This document shows positions 32,737-46,019 of a DNA stretch of 64,000 nt, piece after piece. The notes below the pieces were generated by a model. The model was not told the origin of the DNA and did not search any database. It saw nothing but the letters and a program-made list of their open reading frames with translations. The stretch spans positions 806,001 through 870,000 of the forward strand of contig CP022114.1 in NCBI GenBank assembly GCA_002211745.1. The letters are read 5' to 3'. Position 1 is the stretch's first letter; every line of letters begins with the position of its first letter. The DNA comes from Kluyvera genomosp. 3 (lineage in GTDB: Bacteria > Pseudomonadota > Gammaproteobacteria > Enterobacterales > Enterobacteriaceae). The position numbers and the translations under genes are program-made.

Positions 32737-35610
32737 ATGACACAGACTTTAAGCCAGCTTGAAAACCGTGGCGCGTTTATTGAACGTCACATCGGGCCGG
32801 ACGCCCAGCAGCAGCAAGAGATGCTCAAAACGGTTGGCGCGGATTCACTCAACGCACTGATTGAACAGATCGTGCCGAAAGATATCCAGCTTGCCACGCC
32901 GCCGCAGGTAGGCGAGGCCACCACAGAATTCGCCGCGCTGGCGGAGCTGAAAGCGATTGCGGGTCGCAACAAGCGCTTTAAGTCGTATATTGGCATGGGT
33001 TACACCCCGGTGCAGCTGCCGCCGGTTATCCTGCGCAATATGCTGGAAAACCCGGGCTGGTACACCGCTTATACTCCGTATCAACCGGAAGTGTCTCAGG
33101 GCCGCCTTGAAGCGCTGCTTAACTTCCAGCAGGTCACGCTGGATCTGACCGGTCTTGATATGGCTTCCGCTTCCCTGCTGGATGAAGCGACCGCCGCCGC
33201 GGAAGCGATGGCGATGGCCAAGCGTGTGAGTAAGCTGAAAAACGCGAACCGCTTCTTTGTGGCGGCTGACGTGCATCCGCAAACGCTGGACGTCGTTCGT
33301 ACTCGTGCGGAAACCTTTGGTTTTGACGTTATCGTCGATGATGCCGACAAAGCGCTGGAACACCAGGATGTCTTTGGCGTGCTGCTGCAGCAGGTGGGCA
33401 CTACCGGCGAAGTGCATGATTACAGCAAACTGATTGCTGAACTGAAATCCCGCAAAGTGGTGGTGAGCGTTGCCGCCGACTTTATGGCGCTGGTGCTGTT
33501 AACCGCACCGGGCAAACAGGGCGCGGACATTGTCTTCGGCTCTGCCCAACGCTTCGGCGTTCCGATGGGCTACGGTGGCCCGCACGCGGCATTCTTTGCC
33601 GCTAAAGATGAATTCAAACGCGCCATGCCGGGCCGTATTATCGGCGTATCGAAAGATGCTGCGGGCAATACCGCGCTGCGCATGGCGATGCAGACTCGCG
33701 AGCAGCATATTCGCCGCGAGAAAGCCAACTCCAACATCTGTACCTCTCAGGTGCTGCTGGCCAACATTGCCAGCCTGTACGCGGTCTTCCACGGCCCGGT
33801 TGGCCTGAAACGTATCGCGAACCGCATTCACCGTCTGACCGATATTCTGGCGACCGGCCTGCAGCAGAAAGGGCTGAAACTGCGCCATGCGCACTTCTTC
33901 GACACCCTGTGCGTGGAAGTAGCGGATAAAGCGGCGGTGCTGGCACGCGCGCAGGCTGCCGAAATTAACCTGCGTAGCGACATTATTAATGCCGTCGGCG
34001 TGACGCTGAACGAAACCACCACCCGTGAAGACGTGCTGGCGCTGTTTAACGTGATCCTCGGCGAAAACCACGGCCTGGATATCGACACGCTCGATAAAGA
34101 CGTGGCGCTCGACAGCCGTTCTATTCAGAGCAGCATGCTGCGTGATGATGCGATCCTCGCGCATCCGGTCTTTAATCGCTACCACAGCGAAACCGAGATG
34201 ATGCGCTATATGCACTCGCTGGAGCGTAAAGATCTGGCGCTGAACCAGGCGATGATCCCGCTGGGTTCCTGCACCATGAAGCTGAACGCCGCAGCGGAGA
34301 TGATCCCCATCACCTGGCCGGAATTTGCCGAACTGCACCCGTTCTGCCCGGTTGAGCAGGCCGAGGGTTATCATCAGATGATCGGTCAGCTTTCCGAGTG
34401 GCTGGTGAAACTGACCGGCTACGACGCGCTGTGCATGCAGCCGAACTCGGGCGCGCAGGGCGAATACGCCGGTCTTCTGGCGATTCGTCACTATCATGAA
34501 AGCCGCAACGATGGTCATCGTGATATCTGCCTGATCCCAAGCTCTGCCCACGGTACTAACCCGGCTTCTGCGCAGATGGCGGGGATGCAGGTAGTGGTCG
34601 TGGCCTGTGATAAGAACGGCAACATCGATCTGGCGGATCTGCGCGCGAAAGCGGAGCAGCACGCAGACAATCTTTCCTGCATCATGGTGACCTATCCGTC
34701 CACCCACGGCGTGTACGAAGAGACCATCCGTGAAGTGTGCGAAATCGTGCACCAGTTCGGCGGCCAGGTTTACCTCGATGGCGCGAATATGAACGCTCAG
34801 GTGGGGATTACTTCTCCGGGCTTTATCGGCGCGGACGTTTCGCACCTCAACCTGCACAAAACCTTCTGCATTCCGCACGGCGGCGGCGGCCCGGGCATGG
34901 GCCCTATCGGCGTGAAATCGCATCTGGCACCGTTCGTGCCGGGCCACAGCGTGGTGCATATTGAAGGCATGCTGACCCGTCAGGGCGCGGTGTCCGCGGC
35001 GCCGTTTGGCAGCGCGTCGATTCTGCCAATCAGCTGGATGTATATCCGCATGATGGGCGCGGAAGGTCTGAAGCAGGCAAGCCAGGTAGCGATCCTCAAC
35101 GCCAACTACATTGCGACCCGCCTGAAAGACGCTTATCCGGTGCTGTATACCGGCAGCCAGGGGCACGTGGCGCATGAATGTATTCTGGATATTCGTCCGC
35201 TGAAAGAAGAGACCGGCATCAGTGAGCTGGATATTGCTAAGCGCCTGATTGATTACGGTTTCCACGCACCGACCATGTCCTTCCCGGTGGCGGGTACCCT
35301 GATGGTTGAGCCGACGGAATCTGAAGGCAAAGCTGAACTGGACCGCTTTATCGACGCGATGCTGGCGATTCGCAGTGAAATCGACCGTGTGAAAGCGGGC
35401 GAGTGGACGCTGGAAGATAACCCGCTGGTGAACTCTCCGCACACCCAGAATGAGCTGGTGGCCGAGTGGTATCACGGTTATAGCCGCGAGCTGGCCGTCT
35501 TCCCGGCGGGCATGGCGAACAAATACTGGCCGACCGTAAAACGTCTTGATGACGTGTACGGCGACCGTAACCTGTTCTGCTCCTGCGTACCGATGAGCGA
35601 ATACCAGTAA
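32737..35610 (+). CDS. gcvP: Glycine decarboxylase P protein
   Basis: PLP enzyme that decarboxylates glycine and passes the aminomethyl group to GcvH. It has 957 residues, the E. coli length, and is intact over 2.9 kb. The PLP lysine lies in [18 protein letters not shown]. Other conserved parts are [20 protein letters not shown] near the N-terminus and [15 protein letters not shown] at mid-protein. Last gene of gcvTHP, ending in a terminator. Confidence 0.98.
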   Translation: MTQTLSQLENRGAFIERHIGPDAQQQQEMLKTVGADSLNALIEQIVPKDIQLATPPQVGEATTEFAALAELKAIAGRNKRFKSYIGMGYTPVQLPPVILRNMLENPGWYTAYTPYQPEVSQGRLEALLNFQQVTLDLTGLDMASASLLDEATAAAEAMAMAKRVSKLKNANRFFVAADVHPQTLDVVRTRAETFGFDVIVDDADKALEHQDVFGVLLQQVGTTGEVHDYSKLIAELKSRKVVVSVAADFMALVLLTAPGKQGADIVFGSAQRFGVPMGYGGPHAAFFAAKDEFKRAMPGRIIGVSKDAAGNTALRMAMQTREQHIRREKANSNICTSQVLLANIASLYAVFHGPVGLKRIANRIHRLTDILATGLQQKGLKLRHAHFFDTLCVEVADKAAVLARAQAAEINLRSDIINAVGVTLNETTTREDVLALFNVILGENHGLDIDTLDKDVALDSRSIQSSMLRDDAILAHPVFNRYHSETEMMRYMHSLERKDLALNQAMIPLGSCTMKLNAAAEMIPITWPEFAELHPFCPVEQAEGYHQMIGQLSEWLVKLTGYDALCMQPNSGAQGEYAGLLAIRHYHESRNDGHRDICLIPSSAHGTNPASAQMAGMQVVVVACDKNGNIDLADLRAKAEQHADNLSCIMVTYPSTHGVYEETIREVCEIVHQFGGQVYLDGANMNAQVGITSPGFIGADVSHLNLHKTFCIPHGGGGPGMGPIGVKSHLAPFVPGHSVVHIEGMLTRQGAVSAAPFGSASILPISWMYIRMMGAEGLKQASQVAILNANYIATRLKDAYPVLYTGSQGHVAHECILDIRPLKEETGISELDIAKRLIDYGFHAPTMSFPVAGTLMVEPTESEGKAELDRFIDAMLAIRSEIDRVKAGEWTLEDNPLVNSPHTQNELVAEWYHGYSRELAVFPAGMANKYWPTVKRLDDVYGDRNLFCSCVPMSEYQ

Positions 35611-35631
35611 TCAGCTGATTGCACTATCTTT

Positions 35632-35657
35632 TAAAGGCGCTACGGCGCCTTTATTTA
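35632..35657 (+). terminator. gcvTHP terminator
   Basis: TAAAGGCGC-TAC-GGCGCCTTTA followed by TTTA; it ends 20 bases before the next gene. Confidence 0.8.
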
Positions 35658-35670
35658 TTGGGAGAAATGC

Positions 35671-36414
35671 ATGGCTCTTGCATTAGTGACCGGCGCCAGC
35701 CGGGGAATTGGCCGGGCTACCGCGCTACAGCTGGCACAGGAAGGGTATACGGTGGCGGTGAATTACCACCTGAACGCGCAGGCGGCAGGAGAGGTCGTCA
35801 ATGCCATTACAGCGGCAGGCGGTAACGCCTTTGCGGTGCAGGCGGATATTGGCGATGAAGCACAGGTGGAAGCGATGTTTGCCCTGCTCGACAAGCAACC
35901 GGAACCGTTGATGGCGTTGGTAAATAATGCCGGAGTGTTGTTCACCCAAAGCCGCGTAGAGGCGTTAACCGCAGAGCGGATTAATCGAGTGTTAACCACC
36001 AACGTGACCGGCTATTTCCTGTGCTGTCGGGAAGCGGTAAAGCGTATGGCGATACCGCACGGCGGGAAGGGCGGAGCGATCGTCAACGTCTCCTCGGCTG
36101 CCGCGCGGCTTGGATCGCCGGGCGAGTACGTCGACTATGCCGCGTCGAAAGGAGCGATTGATACGCTAACCACCGGGCTGTCGATTGAAGTGGCGGCGCA
36201 GGGCATTCGCGTGAACGGCGTCAGGCCTGGCTTTATCTATACCGAAATGCATGCCGACGGCGGCGAGCCGGGGCGCGTTGACCGGGTAAAATCCGTTCTG
36301 CCGATGCAGCGCGGCGGGCAGCCGGAAGAGGTGGCGCAGGCGATTGTCTGGCTGCTGAGCGATAAGGCGTCTTACGTGACAGGAAGTTTTATTGAGCTGG
36401 CAGGTGGGAAGTAG
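35671..36414 (+). CDS. ygfF: SDR-family oxidoreductase YgfF
   Basis: Short-chain dehydrogenase, 247 residues as in E. coli YgfF, which is usually annotated as a putative NAD(P)-dependent (glucose) dehydrogenase; the true substrate is not established. The nucleotide motif TGASRGIGRA, the NNAG motif (LVNNAGVLF), the catalytic serine in IVNVSSAAARL and the YxxxK motif in YVDYAASKGA are all present. It starts at ATG 35671 behind GGGAGAAA. Intact. Confidence 0.95.
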   Translation: MALALVTGASRGIGRATALQLAQEGYTVAVNYHLNAQAAGEVVNAITAAGGNAFAVQADIGDEAQVEAMFALLDKQPEPLMALVNNAGVLFTQSRVEALTAERINRVLTTNVTGYFLCCREAVKRMAIPHGGKGGAIVNVSSAAARLGSPGEYVDYAASKGAIDTLTTGLSIEVAAQGIRVNGVRPGFIYTEMHADGGEPGRVDRVKSVLPMQRGGQPEEVAQAIVWLLSDKASYVTGSFIELAGGK

Positions 36415-36423
36415 TGCGGTTTG

Positions 36424-36531
36424 CACCCTCACCCCGGCCCTCTCCCCAAAGGGGCGAGGGAGAAAAGCAGACGTCAGCATTTGCACGAACGGTCCCCTCT
36501 CCCTTGGGGAGAGGGTTAGGGTGAGGGGAAA
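36424..36531. repeat. Paired inverted REP-like palindromes between ygfF and bglA
   Basis: Two copies of a CCCTCACCC..CCCTCTCCCC-type unit in opposite orientation (36424-36461 and 36493-36528), each itself a hairpin with a GGGGAGAGGG or GGGGCGAGGG arm. Flanking GCGGTTT and AAACCGC extend the symmetry, so the whole 115 bases can fold back. The position between convergent genes suits a bidirectional terminator or BIME-like element. Confidence 0.75.
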
Positions 36532-36536
36532 ACCGC

Positions 36537-37982
<1,446 letters not shown>

Positions 37983-38091
37983 TCATCGATTAGGCTTAAT
38001 AAATCTGAGTCTAACAAAGGAATATTAAATGTCACGATATAACAAATTACCCCACAGGGCATATGTTACATCGAAAAAACACCCTGTATTT

Positions 38092-38825
38092 TTATGCTAA
38101 TTTCTTCGCCAGTTTGCGGCCTAAGGATTCCAGAATATAGATAACCGGAATCTGCGTCGTAATATCGTAAACGCCTGCAATACGCGTTTGTGATACGTGC
38201 CAGGAGAGATTGAAATCCGCCAGTTTCGCCAGGCGCGAGTGTTCATGGCTGGTGATCGACATGACTTTGCAGTGGTGCAGGCTAAACTGGCTGGCGAAAC
38301 GCAGGATCTCTTCGGTTTCGCCAGAGACGGAGAGAACGATCGCCAGCGCATTTTTGGCCATATCATTGGTGACCGGAAAATAAGGATCATCGATATGGTT
38401 GCTGAATTTCCCAATATTAGAAAAGAACCTGGCGCCATATTTTGCTAATGACCCGAAGTTCCCGCACCGACAAAAATAATACGCTCAGAGGCGAGAATAA
38501 CGTCGACTGCGCGGTCGAGCAGTTTATCAAACTCATCATTATTGACGCTTTTGAAAAAGCTGATAATTTCACTGGCGCCGAAATTAGTCTGCTGCGGTTC
38601 TTCCTGCTCCAGATATAATTTGAAGCGAACGCGAAACTCCGAGTAGCCATCGCAGTTGAGCTTGCGGCAGAAGCGCATCACCGTGGTGGTGGAGACGCCC
38701 GCCGCGTCGGCCAGTTCACGAATGGTCATGTACATTACCGTGTCGCGATTTTTGATGACATAGTGATAGACCATCATCTCAAGATTATTGAGGCTGGCGA
38801 TAGCGGCGTGGGAGAACATGCTCAC
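38092..38825 (-). CDS. MurR/RpiR-family regulator (one frame break)
   Basis: DNA-binding regulator of 244 residues when corrected. The N-terminal HTH reads IRELADAAGVSTTTVMRFCR, and the C-terminal SIS sugar-phosphate domain has IIFVGAGTSGSLAKYG and VLSVSGETEEILRFA. One G is missing near 38453, inside GTSGS. It lies about 120 bases upstream of bglA on the same strand. A reasonable inference is that it senses a phosphosugar from the BglA pathway, but this is context only. Confidence 0.85.
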
Positions 38826-38870
38826 GGTGGTGGATACTCGTTAATTTGAAAACCTAAAGGGAATAATACC

Positions 38871-39184
38871 ATGCAGCCTAACGACATCACTTTTTTCAGC
38901 GCTTTCAGGATGACATTGTTGCCGGTCGCAAGACTATTACGCTGCGTGATGCGGCAGAATCCCATTTCAAAACCGGCGATATTTTACGTGTCGGGCGCTA
39001 TGAAGATGACGGGTACTTCTGCACGATTGAAGTCCTTGCCACCTCAACAGTAACCCTGGATACCCTCACCGAACGTCACGCTGAACAGGAAAATATGACG
39101 CTTCCGCAGCTTAAACAGGTGATTACCGATATCTACCCTGGTGAGAGCACCTTTTATGTTATTGAATTTAAATGCATTAAATGA
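38871..39184 (+). CDS. yqfB: ASCH-domain N4-acetylcytidine amidohydrolase YqfB (one frame break)
   Basis: Small enzyme that deacetylates N4-acetylcytidine in E. coli. The corrected protein has 104 residues. It begins [20 protein letters not shown] and has the ASCH signature [21 protein letters not shown] base is missing near 38896, which otherwise ends the frame early. The ATG is 46 bases from the divergent RpiR gene. Confidence 0.9.
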
Positions 39185-39342
39185 AATTGCGTACACCTGT
39201 TAGTTGAATAAGCTTGTTAACTTATTGATTATTCTTATTTTACAAAAAATCATCTTTTTATTTTAGCTTACATGTGTTCACTGGAACCATTCTCAGTTAC
39301 GCTAGTGCCGTTGCTTGATTTGTCGTTCGCCCGGAGCGCGTA

Positions 39343-40004
<662 letters not shown>

Positions 40005-40061
40005 CCATTCTGTGGCCCAGTCTCCAATCCCGGCGTAAACGCCGGGATTGCACAAAACAAC

Positions 40062-41044
40062 TTACTCTTCGTCTAACGAATACGGCAGCGGCTTGATGCT
40101 TAAGGTGTTGGCATCGTCGCGCACGCGGAATACGCTGTCGGCTTCCATATCGTTGTTCATCACAACCTGCACCAGCAGTTGACCGTCATCGAGCTGTACT
40201 GCGGCCAGCACGGTGCCGGTACGACGCCAGTTGTCGCCCATTTGCAGCTCTAAATCTTCACCAGCTTGTGGTACGCGGCTGGCTTTGCCTGCCAGCGTCC
40301 ACAACGCGCGCTTGTTGGCGCCGCGGAATTTTGCGCGAGCCACCATCTCCTGACCGGTGTAGCAGCCTTTCTTAAAGCTGATGCCGCCCAGCGCCTGTAG
40401 GTTGGTGGCCTGCGGGATAAACTGCGCGCTGTTGACTTCATCAATCACCGGCAGGCCCGCTTCGATGTTCAGCGCCAGCCACTGCTGGCTGTTGTTAAGT
40501 TGCGCTTCGCCGCGTAATGCCTCGGTGACGCGTTCGGCGGTTGCTTCGTCGGTTACCAGCAGGAAACGTTCTTCCGGATGAGCAAACCACAGCAGAGACG
40601 TTTCACCTTCCTGCAGGCAAGGTTTCTCGGCCCCGGCAGCTCGGTAAAGAGATTCGCCAGCGCGGCGCGAGCCTGGAATCCGGCTACGCCCAGCAACACC
40701 AGTGAATCATCAGCGGCGATGGTGACCTTCGAGAATACGGCGTATTTCTTCAACTGGGTCAGCTGCGCTTCACGCACGCTGCGACGCTCAATCCACGCGA
40801 AACCGTCCTGGCGACGGAACAGACGCAGGTTGCTCCACATTTTACCCTTGGCATCGCAGTGAGCGACCAGAAGATGTTGGTGCTCGTCAAGCAGAGCCAC
40901 ATCTGCGGTCACCTGGCCCTGCAGGTACTTTTCACTGTCGGCACCGGAAATGGTTGCCAGCGCCCAATCATCAAGCGTCATTAACGTCAGCGGTAAACGC
41001 GCGGAGGCGGAGGGCTGACGCGGAGGAAAAGGAGTAAAAGCCAT
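40062..41044 (-). CDS. ygfZ: tRNA-modifying / Fe-S maintenance protein YgfZ (one frame break)
   Basis: Folate-dependent protein related to GcvT, needed for several Fe-S enzymes including MiaB. It has 327 residues when corrected. The hallmark [15 protein letters not shown] is present with its essential cysteine. One G is missing at 40631-40634, in [20 protein letters not shown]. It diverges from sdhE and converges on trhA, as in E. coli. Confidence 0.94.
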
Positions 41045-41287
41045 ATTGATATCCTGAATTGAGTAACGCGCTTATTTGTTCATGGTAAAAGAGATGCCCG
41101 CCATTGCAAGCGCTTTCGATGGCCGTTTTGTGCCGTTCGCGCGTTCTGCGAAGCGGCTCGTAATCAGATGAACACCCTTCATTTTGTATGGCTTTTTTTG
41201 GAATATGACGCGTGCAACGTGATATTCCAGTAAAGTAACTGCAAAAAACACGTTAAACTAGTAGCAACGTAATGCTGGAAGGAAATT

Positions 41288-41554
41288 ATGGACATCAATA
41301 ATAAAGCCCGTATCCATTGGGCATGCCGCCGCGGTATGCGCGAACTCGACATCTCCATCATGCCGTTCTTTGAACATGAGTACGACACGCTGAGCGATGA
41401 AGACAAGGCCCTCTTTATTCGTCTGCTGGAGTGTGACGATCCGGACCTTTTCAACTGGTTGATGAATCACGGCGAACCGGCCGATGCTAGCCTTCAGCGC
41501 ATGGTGCAACTTATTCAGACACGGAATCGGGAACGTGGTCCTGTGGCAATCTGA
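41288..41554 (+). CDS. sdhE: Succinate dehydrogenase flavinylation factor SdhE
   Basis: Small protein (88 residues) that assists covalent FAD attachment to SdhA and FrdA. The motif [19 protein letters not shown] contains the RGxxE residues needed for binding. It overlaps cptA by 20 bases. Intact. Confidence 0.96.
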   Translation: MDINNKARIHWACRRGMRELDISIMPFFEHEYDTLSDEDKALFIRLLECDDPDLFNWLMNHGEPADASLQRMVQLIQTRNRERGPVAI

Positions 41555-41946
41555 TTTACGCGTCTCCTGGCGCTCACAGTGGCTTTCTCTCCTGCTCCAT
41601 GGGCTGGTGGCAGCGTTTGTGCTGCTGATGCCGTGGCCGCTGAGCTACACTCCGCTCTGGCTGATTTTATTGTCGCTGGTGGTGTTTGACTGCGTGCGCA
41701 GCCAACGACGTATTCACTCGCACCAGGGGAAATTAAGCTGCTGATGGATTCCCGGTTGCGCTGGCGTAATCAGGAGTGGGAAATTCTGGGGCACCGTGGA
41801 TGCTGAATTCGGGCATGATGCTGCGGATTCGCCGTCCGGGCGGTCGTCGCCAACATCTCTGGCTGGCGGCAGATAGCATGAACCCGGAAGAGTGGCGCGA
41901 TCTGCGGCGGATTCTCCTGCAGCAGCCCGCGCCCACTAAGCATTAA
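41535..41946 (+). CDS. cptA: Inner membrane protein CptA (YgfX) (two frame breaks)
   Basis: Membrane partner of SdhE, described both as a toxin-like protein and as a flavinylation accessory. It has about 137 residues. It starts at GTG 41535 within sdhE ([12 protein letters not shown]), with two membrane helices ([18 protein letters not shown] and [14 protein letters not shown]). G bases are missing in the runs at 41726-41729 and 41788-41791; restored, the C-terminus is [20 protein letters not shown]. Its stop overlaps the convergent fldB stop. Confidence 0.9.
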
Positions 41947-42463
41947 GAGAATTGTTCGGCCATTTCGCCGAGAATCTGTTCGCACCAGCTCTGAATGCGT
42001 TCGTCGCTGAGGTCATACTGATTGGTTTCGTCCAGCGCGAGGCCAACAAACAGCTGCCCATCGGCGATGACGGGTTTCGGGCTGGTGAACTCATAGCCTT
42101 CAGTCGGCCAGTAGCCGACAAATTTCACCCCTTTGGTCGCCAGTTTGTCGTGCAACATGCCCAGCGCATCGAGGAACCACTCGCCATAGCCGAGCTGGTC
42201 GCCCATGCCGTACAGCGCGACGATTTTACCTTCCAGGTTCAACGTATCCAGCTGTTCCCAGACCGCTTCCCAATCTTCCTGAATCTCACCGAAATCCCAG
42301 GTTGGAATCCCCAGAATGAGCACGTCGTATTGCTCCATTAAGGCCGGGGAATCATCTTTCAGGTTATGTAATGTGATCAGTTCCGGCCGATAATGTCGCG
42401 AATTTTCTCCGCTGCCATCTCGGTGTAGCAGGTGCTGGAACCGTAAAAAAGGCCGATATTCAT
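41943..42463 (-). CDS. fldB: Flavodoxin 2 (one frame break)
   Basis: FMN electron carrier of 173 residues when corrected, the E. coli length. The FMN phosphate loop is [18 protein letters not shown], and aromatic flavin-stacking segments are [12 protein letters not shown] and [12 protein letters not shown] is missing near 42386 (restoring [13 protein letters not shown]). In E. coli it belongs to the SoxRS response; no operator is obvious here. Divergent from xerD. Confidence 0.95.
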
Positions 42464-42564
42464 GACGTACTGCTCTCGATTCTTGCGATGACGATGCGGC
42501 TAGTGTACCAGAAAGGGCCTGATTCAGGCATAATGGTGCTGATTTAACACGCAGAGGGCTCGAA

Positions 42565-43461
42565 GTGGAAAAGGATCTTGCGCGAATTGAACAGTTTCTT
42601 GATGCGCTGTGGCTGGAGCGTAATCTGGCGGAAAATACCCTCAGCGCCTATCGTCGGGATCTGACCATGGTGGTCGAATGGCTGGCGCATCGAAACCTGA
42701 CGCTGGAAAGCGTTCAGAGCGACGATCTGCAAAACTTACTCGCCGAGCGGCAGCAGGGCGGCTATAAGGCGACCAGTTCCGCGCGTCTGCTGAGTGCCAT
42801 GCGGCGCTTTTTCCAGCATCTGTATCGCGAAAAAATACGTCAGGACGATCCCAGCGCGCTGCTGGCTTCGCCGAAACTGCCGCAGCGGCTGCCGAAAGAT
42901 CTCAGCGAAGCACAGGTTGAACGCCTGTTGCAGGCGCCGCTGGTGGATCAGCCGCTGGAGCTGCGCGATAAAGCTATGCTTGAGGTACTCTACGCGACCG
43001 GACTGCGCGTGTCGGAACTGGTCGGCCTGACAATGAGCGACATCAGCCTGCGTCAGGGCGTGGTGCGGGTGATCGGTAAAGGTAATAAAGAACGCCTGGT
43101 GCCGCTGGGCGAAGAGGCGGTCTACTGGGTGGAAAACTGGCTGGAACATGGCCGCCCGTGGCTGCTGAACGGTGTGGCGATTGATGTGCTGTTTCCCAGC
43201 CAGCGCGCGCAGCAGATGACCCGACAGACCTTCTGGCATCGCATTAAACATTATGCCCAGCTAGCGGGAATCGACAGCGAAAAGCTGTCGCCGCACGTAT
43301 TACGACACGCGTTTGCTACCCATCTGCTCAACCACGGCGCAGACCTGCGCGTGGTGCAAATGCTGCTGGGGCACAGCGATTTGTCGACGACCCAAATTTA
43401 TACGCACGTTGCGACCGAGCGGCTGCGACAACTTCACCAACAGCATCATCCACGCGCATGA
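42565..43461 (+). CDS. xerD: Tyrosine recombinase XerD
   Basis: Resolves chromosome dimers at dif together with XerC. It has 298 residues from a GTG start, as in E. coli. Catalytic residues are visible: Arg in [12 protein letters not shown], Lys in [13 protein letters not shown], the [12 protein letters not shown] box, the [16 protein letters not shown] segment with the nucleophilic tyrosine. Intact. It heads xerD-dsbC-recJ. Confidence 0.98.
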   Translation: MEKDLARIEQFLDALWLERNLAENTLSAYRRDLTMVVEWLAHRNLTLESVQSDDLQNLLAERQQGGYKATSSARLLSAMRRFFQHLYREKIRQDDPSALLASPKLPQRLPKDLSEAQVERLLQAPLVDQPLELRDKAMLEVLYATGLRVSELVGLTMSDISLRQGVVRVIGKGNKERLVPLGEEAVYWVENWLEHGRPWLLNGVAIDVLFPSQRAQQMTRQTFWHRIKHYAQLAGIDSEKLSPHVLRHAFATHLLNHGADLRVVQMLLGHSDLSTTQIYTHVATERLRQLHQQHHPRA

Positions 43462-43483
43462 TGTTGATTTAAAAGGACTGATT

Positions 43484-44195
43484 ATGAAAAAAGGTTTAAT
43501 GATGTTTACCCTGCTGGCCGCCGCGTTCTCCGGCCTGGCGCACGCAGACGATGCCGCGATCAAGCAGTCGCTCGCTAAGCTTGGCGTCCAGAGCACTGAC
43601 ATTCAGCCCGCCCCGGTCGCCGGTATGAAGACCGTGCTGACCAACAGCGGCGTGCTGTACGTCACCGACGACGGCAAGCACATCATCCAGGGCCGATGTA
43701 CGACGTTAGCGGCGCTCAGCCGGTCAACGTGACCAACGCGCTGCTGATGACCCACCTGAAGGCGCTGGAAAAAGAGATGATCGTTTACAAAGCGCCGCAG
43801 GAAAAACACGTTATTACCGTCTTTACCGACATCACCTGCGGCTACTGCCACAAGCTGCATGAAGAGATGAAAGACTACAATGCGCTGGCATCACCGTGCG
43901 CTACCTGGCCTTCCCGCGTCAGGGCGTGCAAAGCCAGGCCGAGCAGGATATGAAATCTATCTGGTGCGCGAAAGACCGCAATAAAGCGTTCGACGACGCG
44001 ATGAACGGCAAGGGCGTGCAGACGGCAACCTGCGATATCGACATCGCGAACCACTATGCGCTGGGCGTGCAGTTTGGCGTCACCGGCACGCCGGCTATCG
44101 TGCTGAGCGATGGCTTTATGGTGCCGGGCTATCAGGGCCCGAAAGAGATGAAAGCGTTCCTCGACGAACATCAGAAACAGACCAGCGGTAAATAA
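43484..44195 (+). CDS. dsbC: Thiol:disulfide isomerase DsbC (two frame breaks)
   Basis: Periplasmic disulfide isomerase of about 237 residues. A signal peptide (MKKGLMMFTLLAAAFSGLAHA) precedes DDAAIKQSLAKLG. The thioredoxin-fold active site is TDITCGYCHKLHEEM and the cis-proline is in GTPAIVLSDG. Bases are missing near 43692 (restoring IIQGPMYDVSGAQ) and 43888 (restoring YNALGITVRYLAFP). It sits 22 bases after xerD and five before recJ. Confidence 0.95.
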
Positions 44196-44200
44196 TTCGC

Positions 44201-45930
44201 GTGAAACAACAGACACAACTTCGCCGCCGAGAGGTGGATGAATCCATCACCTTGCCCGCAGAGCTTTCGCCGCTGCTGCGTCGCCTGTACGCCAGCCGTG
44301 GCGTGAAGTCGCCGGACGACCTCGAGCGCGGCCTGAAAGGTATGCTGCACTGGCGTACCTTGACCGGCGTCGAGAAAGCCGTCGAGATGCTGCACGATGC
44401 CTTTGAGAATAACCTGCGCATTATGGTGGTGGGCGACTTCGACGCCGATGGCGCAACCAGCACTGCGCTGAGCGTACTGTCGCTGCGGGCGATGGGCTGT
44501 CGCAGCGTGGAATATCTGGTGCCGAACCGTTTTGAAGATGGTTACGGCTTAAGCCCGGAAGTGGTCGATCAGGCTCACGCGCGCGGCGCACAACTGATCA
44601 TGACGGTGGACAATGGGATCTCGTCCCATGCCGGTGTCGATCACGCGCACAGTCTCGGGATCCGCGTGCTGGTGACCGATCACCACCTGCCGGGCGAAAC
44701 GTTGCCCAACGCCGATGCGATGGTGAACCCGAATCTCGTGGATTGCCCCTTCCCGTCGAAATCGCTGGCAGGCGTCGGCGTGGCGTTCTACCTGATGCTG
44801 GTGCTGTGTAACCATCTGAAAGAGAAAGGTTGGTTTGAGTCTCGCGGCATTGCGGCGCCGAAGATTGTCGAATTCCTCGATCTGGTGGCGCTGGGCACCG
44901 TGGCTGACGTGGTGCCGCTGGACGTTAACAACCGTATTTTGACCTTCCAGGGGCTGAGCCGCATTCGTGCGGGCGTCTGCCGTCCTGGCATCAAGGCGTT
45001 GCTGGAGATTGCCAACCGTGACGCCGCGAAGCTGGTGGCCAGCGATCTGGGCTTTGCGCTCGGGCCGCGTCTGAACGCCGCCGGGCGGCTGGACGACATG
45101 TCCGTCGGCGTGGCGCTGCTGTTGTGCGACAACCTCGGTGAAGCGCGCGTACTGGCAAATGAACTGGACGCCTTAAACCAAACCCGTAAAGAAATCGAGC
45201 AGGGGATGCAGGCGGAAGCGCTGACGCTGTGCGAGCAGCTTGAGCGCAGCCGCGCGGAGCTGCCCGGCGGGCTGGCGATGTATCATCCGGAGTGGCATCA
45301 GGGCGTGGTTGGTATTCTCGCTTCGCGCATCAAAGAGCGCTTCCACCGCCCGGTGATTGCTTTTGCCCCCGCGGGGAACGGCCAACTGAAAGGTTCCGGG
45401 CGTTCTATTCAGGGCTGCATATGCGCGATGCGCTGGAGCGTCTGGACACGCTGCATCCGGGGTTAATGTTGAAGTTTGGCGGCCACGCGATGGCGCGGGG
45501 CTTTCGCTGGAAGAAGAGCGCTTTGAAGAGTTCCAGCGCCACTTTGGCGAGCTGGTGACCGAATGGCTGGACCCGGCGCTGCTGCAAGGGAGATCCTTTC
45601 CGACGGCGAGCTGAGTCCGCAGGAGATGACGCTGGAAATGGCGCAGATGCTGCGTGACGCAGGCCCATGGGGCAGATGTTCCCGGAACCGTTGTTTGACG
45701 GGCGTTTTCGCCTGTTGCAGCAGCGGCTGGTGGGCGAACGTCACCTGAAAGTGATGGTTGAACCGGTTGGCGGCGGCCCGCTGCTGGACGGCATCGCTTT
45801 CAATGTTGACACGACCGCTTGGCCGGATAACGGCGTGCGCGAAGTGACCCTGGCCTACCGGCTGGACATTAACGAGTTTCGCGGCAACCGGAGCTTACAG
45901 TTGATCATCGAGCATCTGTGGCCGATTTAG
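44201..45930 (+). CDS. recJ: Single-strand exonuclease RecJ (four frame breaks)
   Basis: 5'-3' single-strand DNA exonuclease of the DHH family, used in recombination and mismatch repair. The corrected protein has 577 residues, exactly the E. coli length. Metal motifs are VVGDFDADGATSTALSV, TVDNGISSHAGVDHAH and VTDHHLPGE; DHHA1 signature GGHAMAAGLSLEEERF is restored after correction. Bases are missing near 45415, 45495, 45589 and 45671, all after position 1200 of the gene. It starts five bases after dsbC and is followed by prfB. Confidence 0.95.
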
Positions 45931-46019
45931 CATCTCTTACACTGTAAATAAGGGCGGGAATCCGCTAAGATTCCGCTCTTATAACCGCATTTTTCTCGTC
46001 CATTAAAAGAAAATAGACC

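Noticed and set aside
33499-35475. A 658-codon open frame on the minus strand inside gcvP
   Set aside because: It is the mirror of a GC-rich, codon-biased gene; the plus strand is an intact, clearly recognised GcvP, and the antisense product has no family features.
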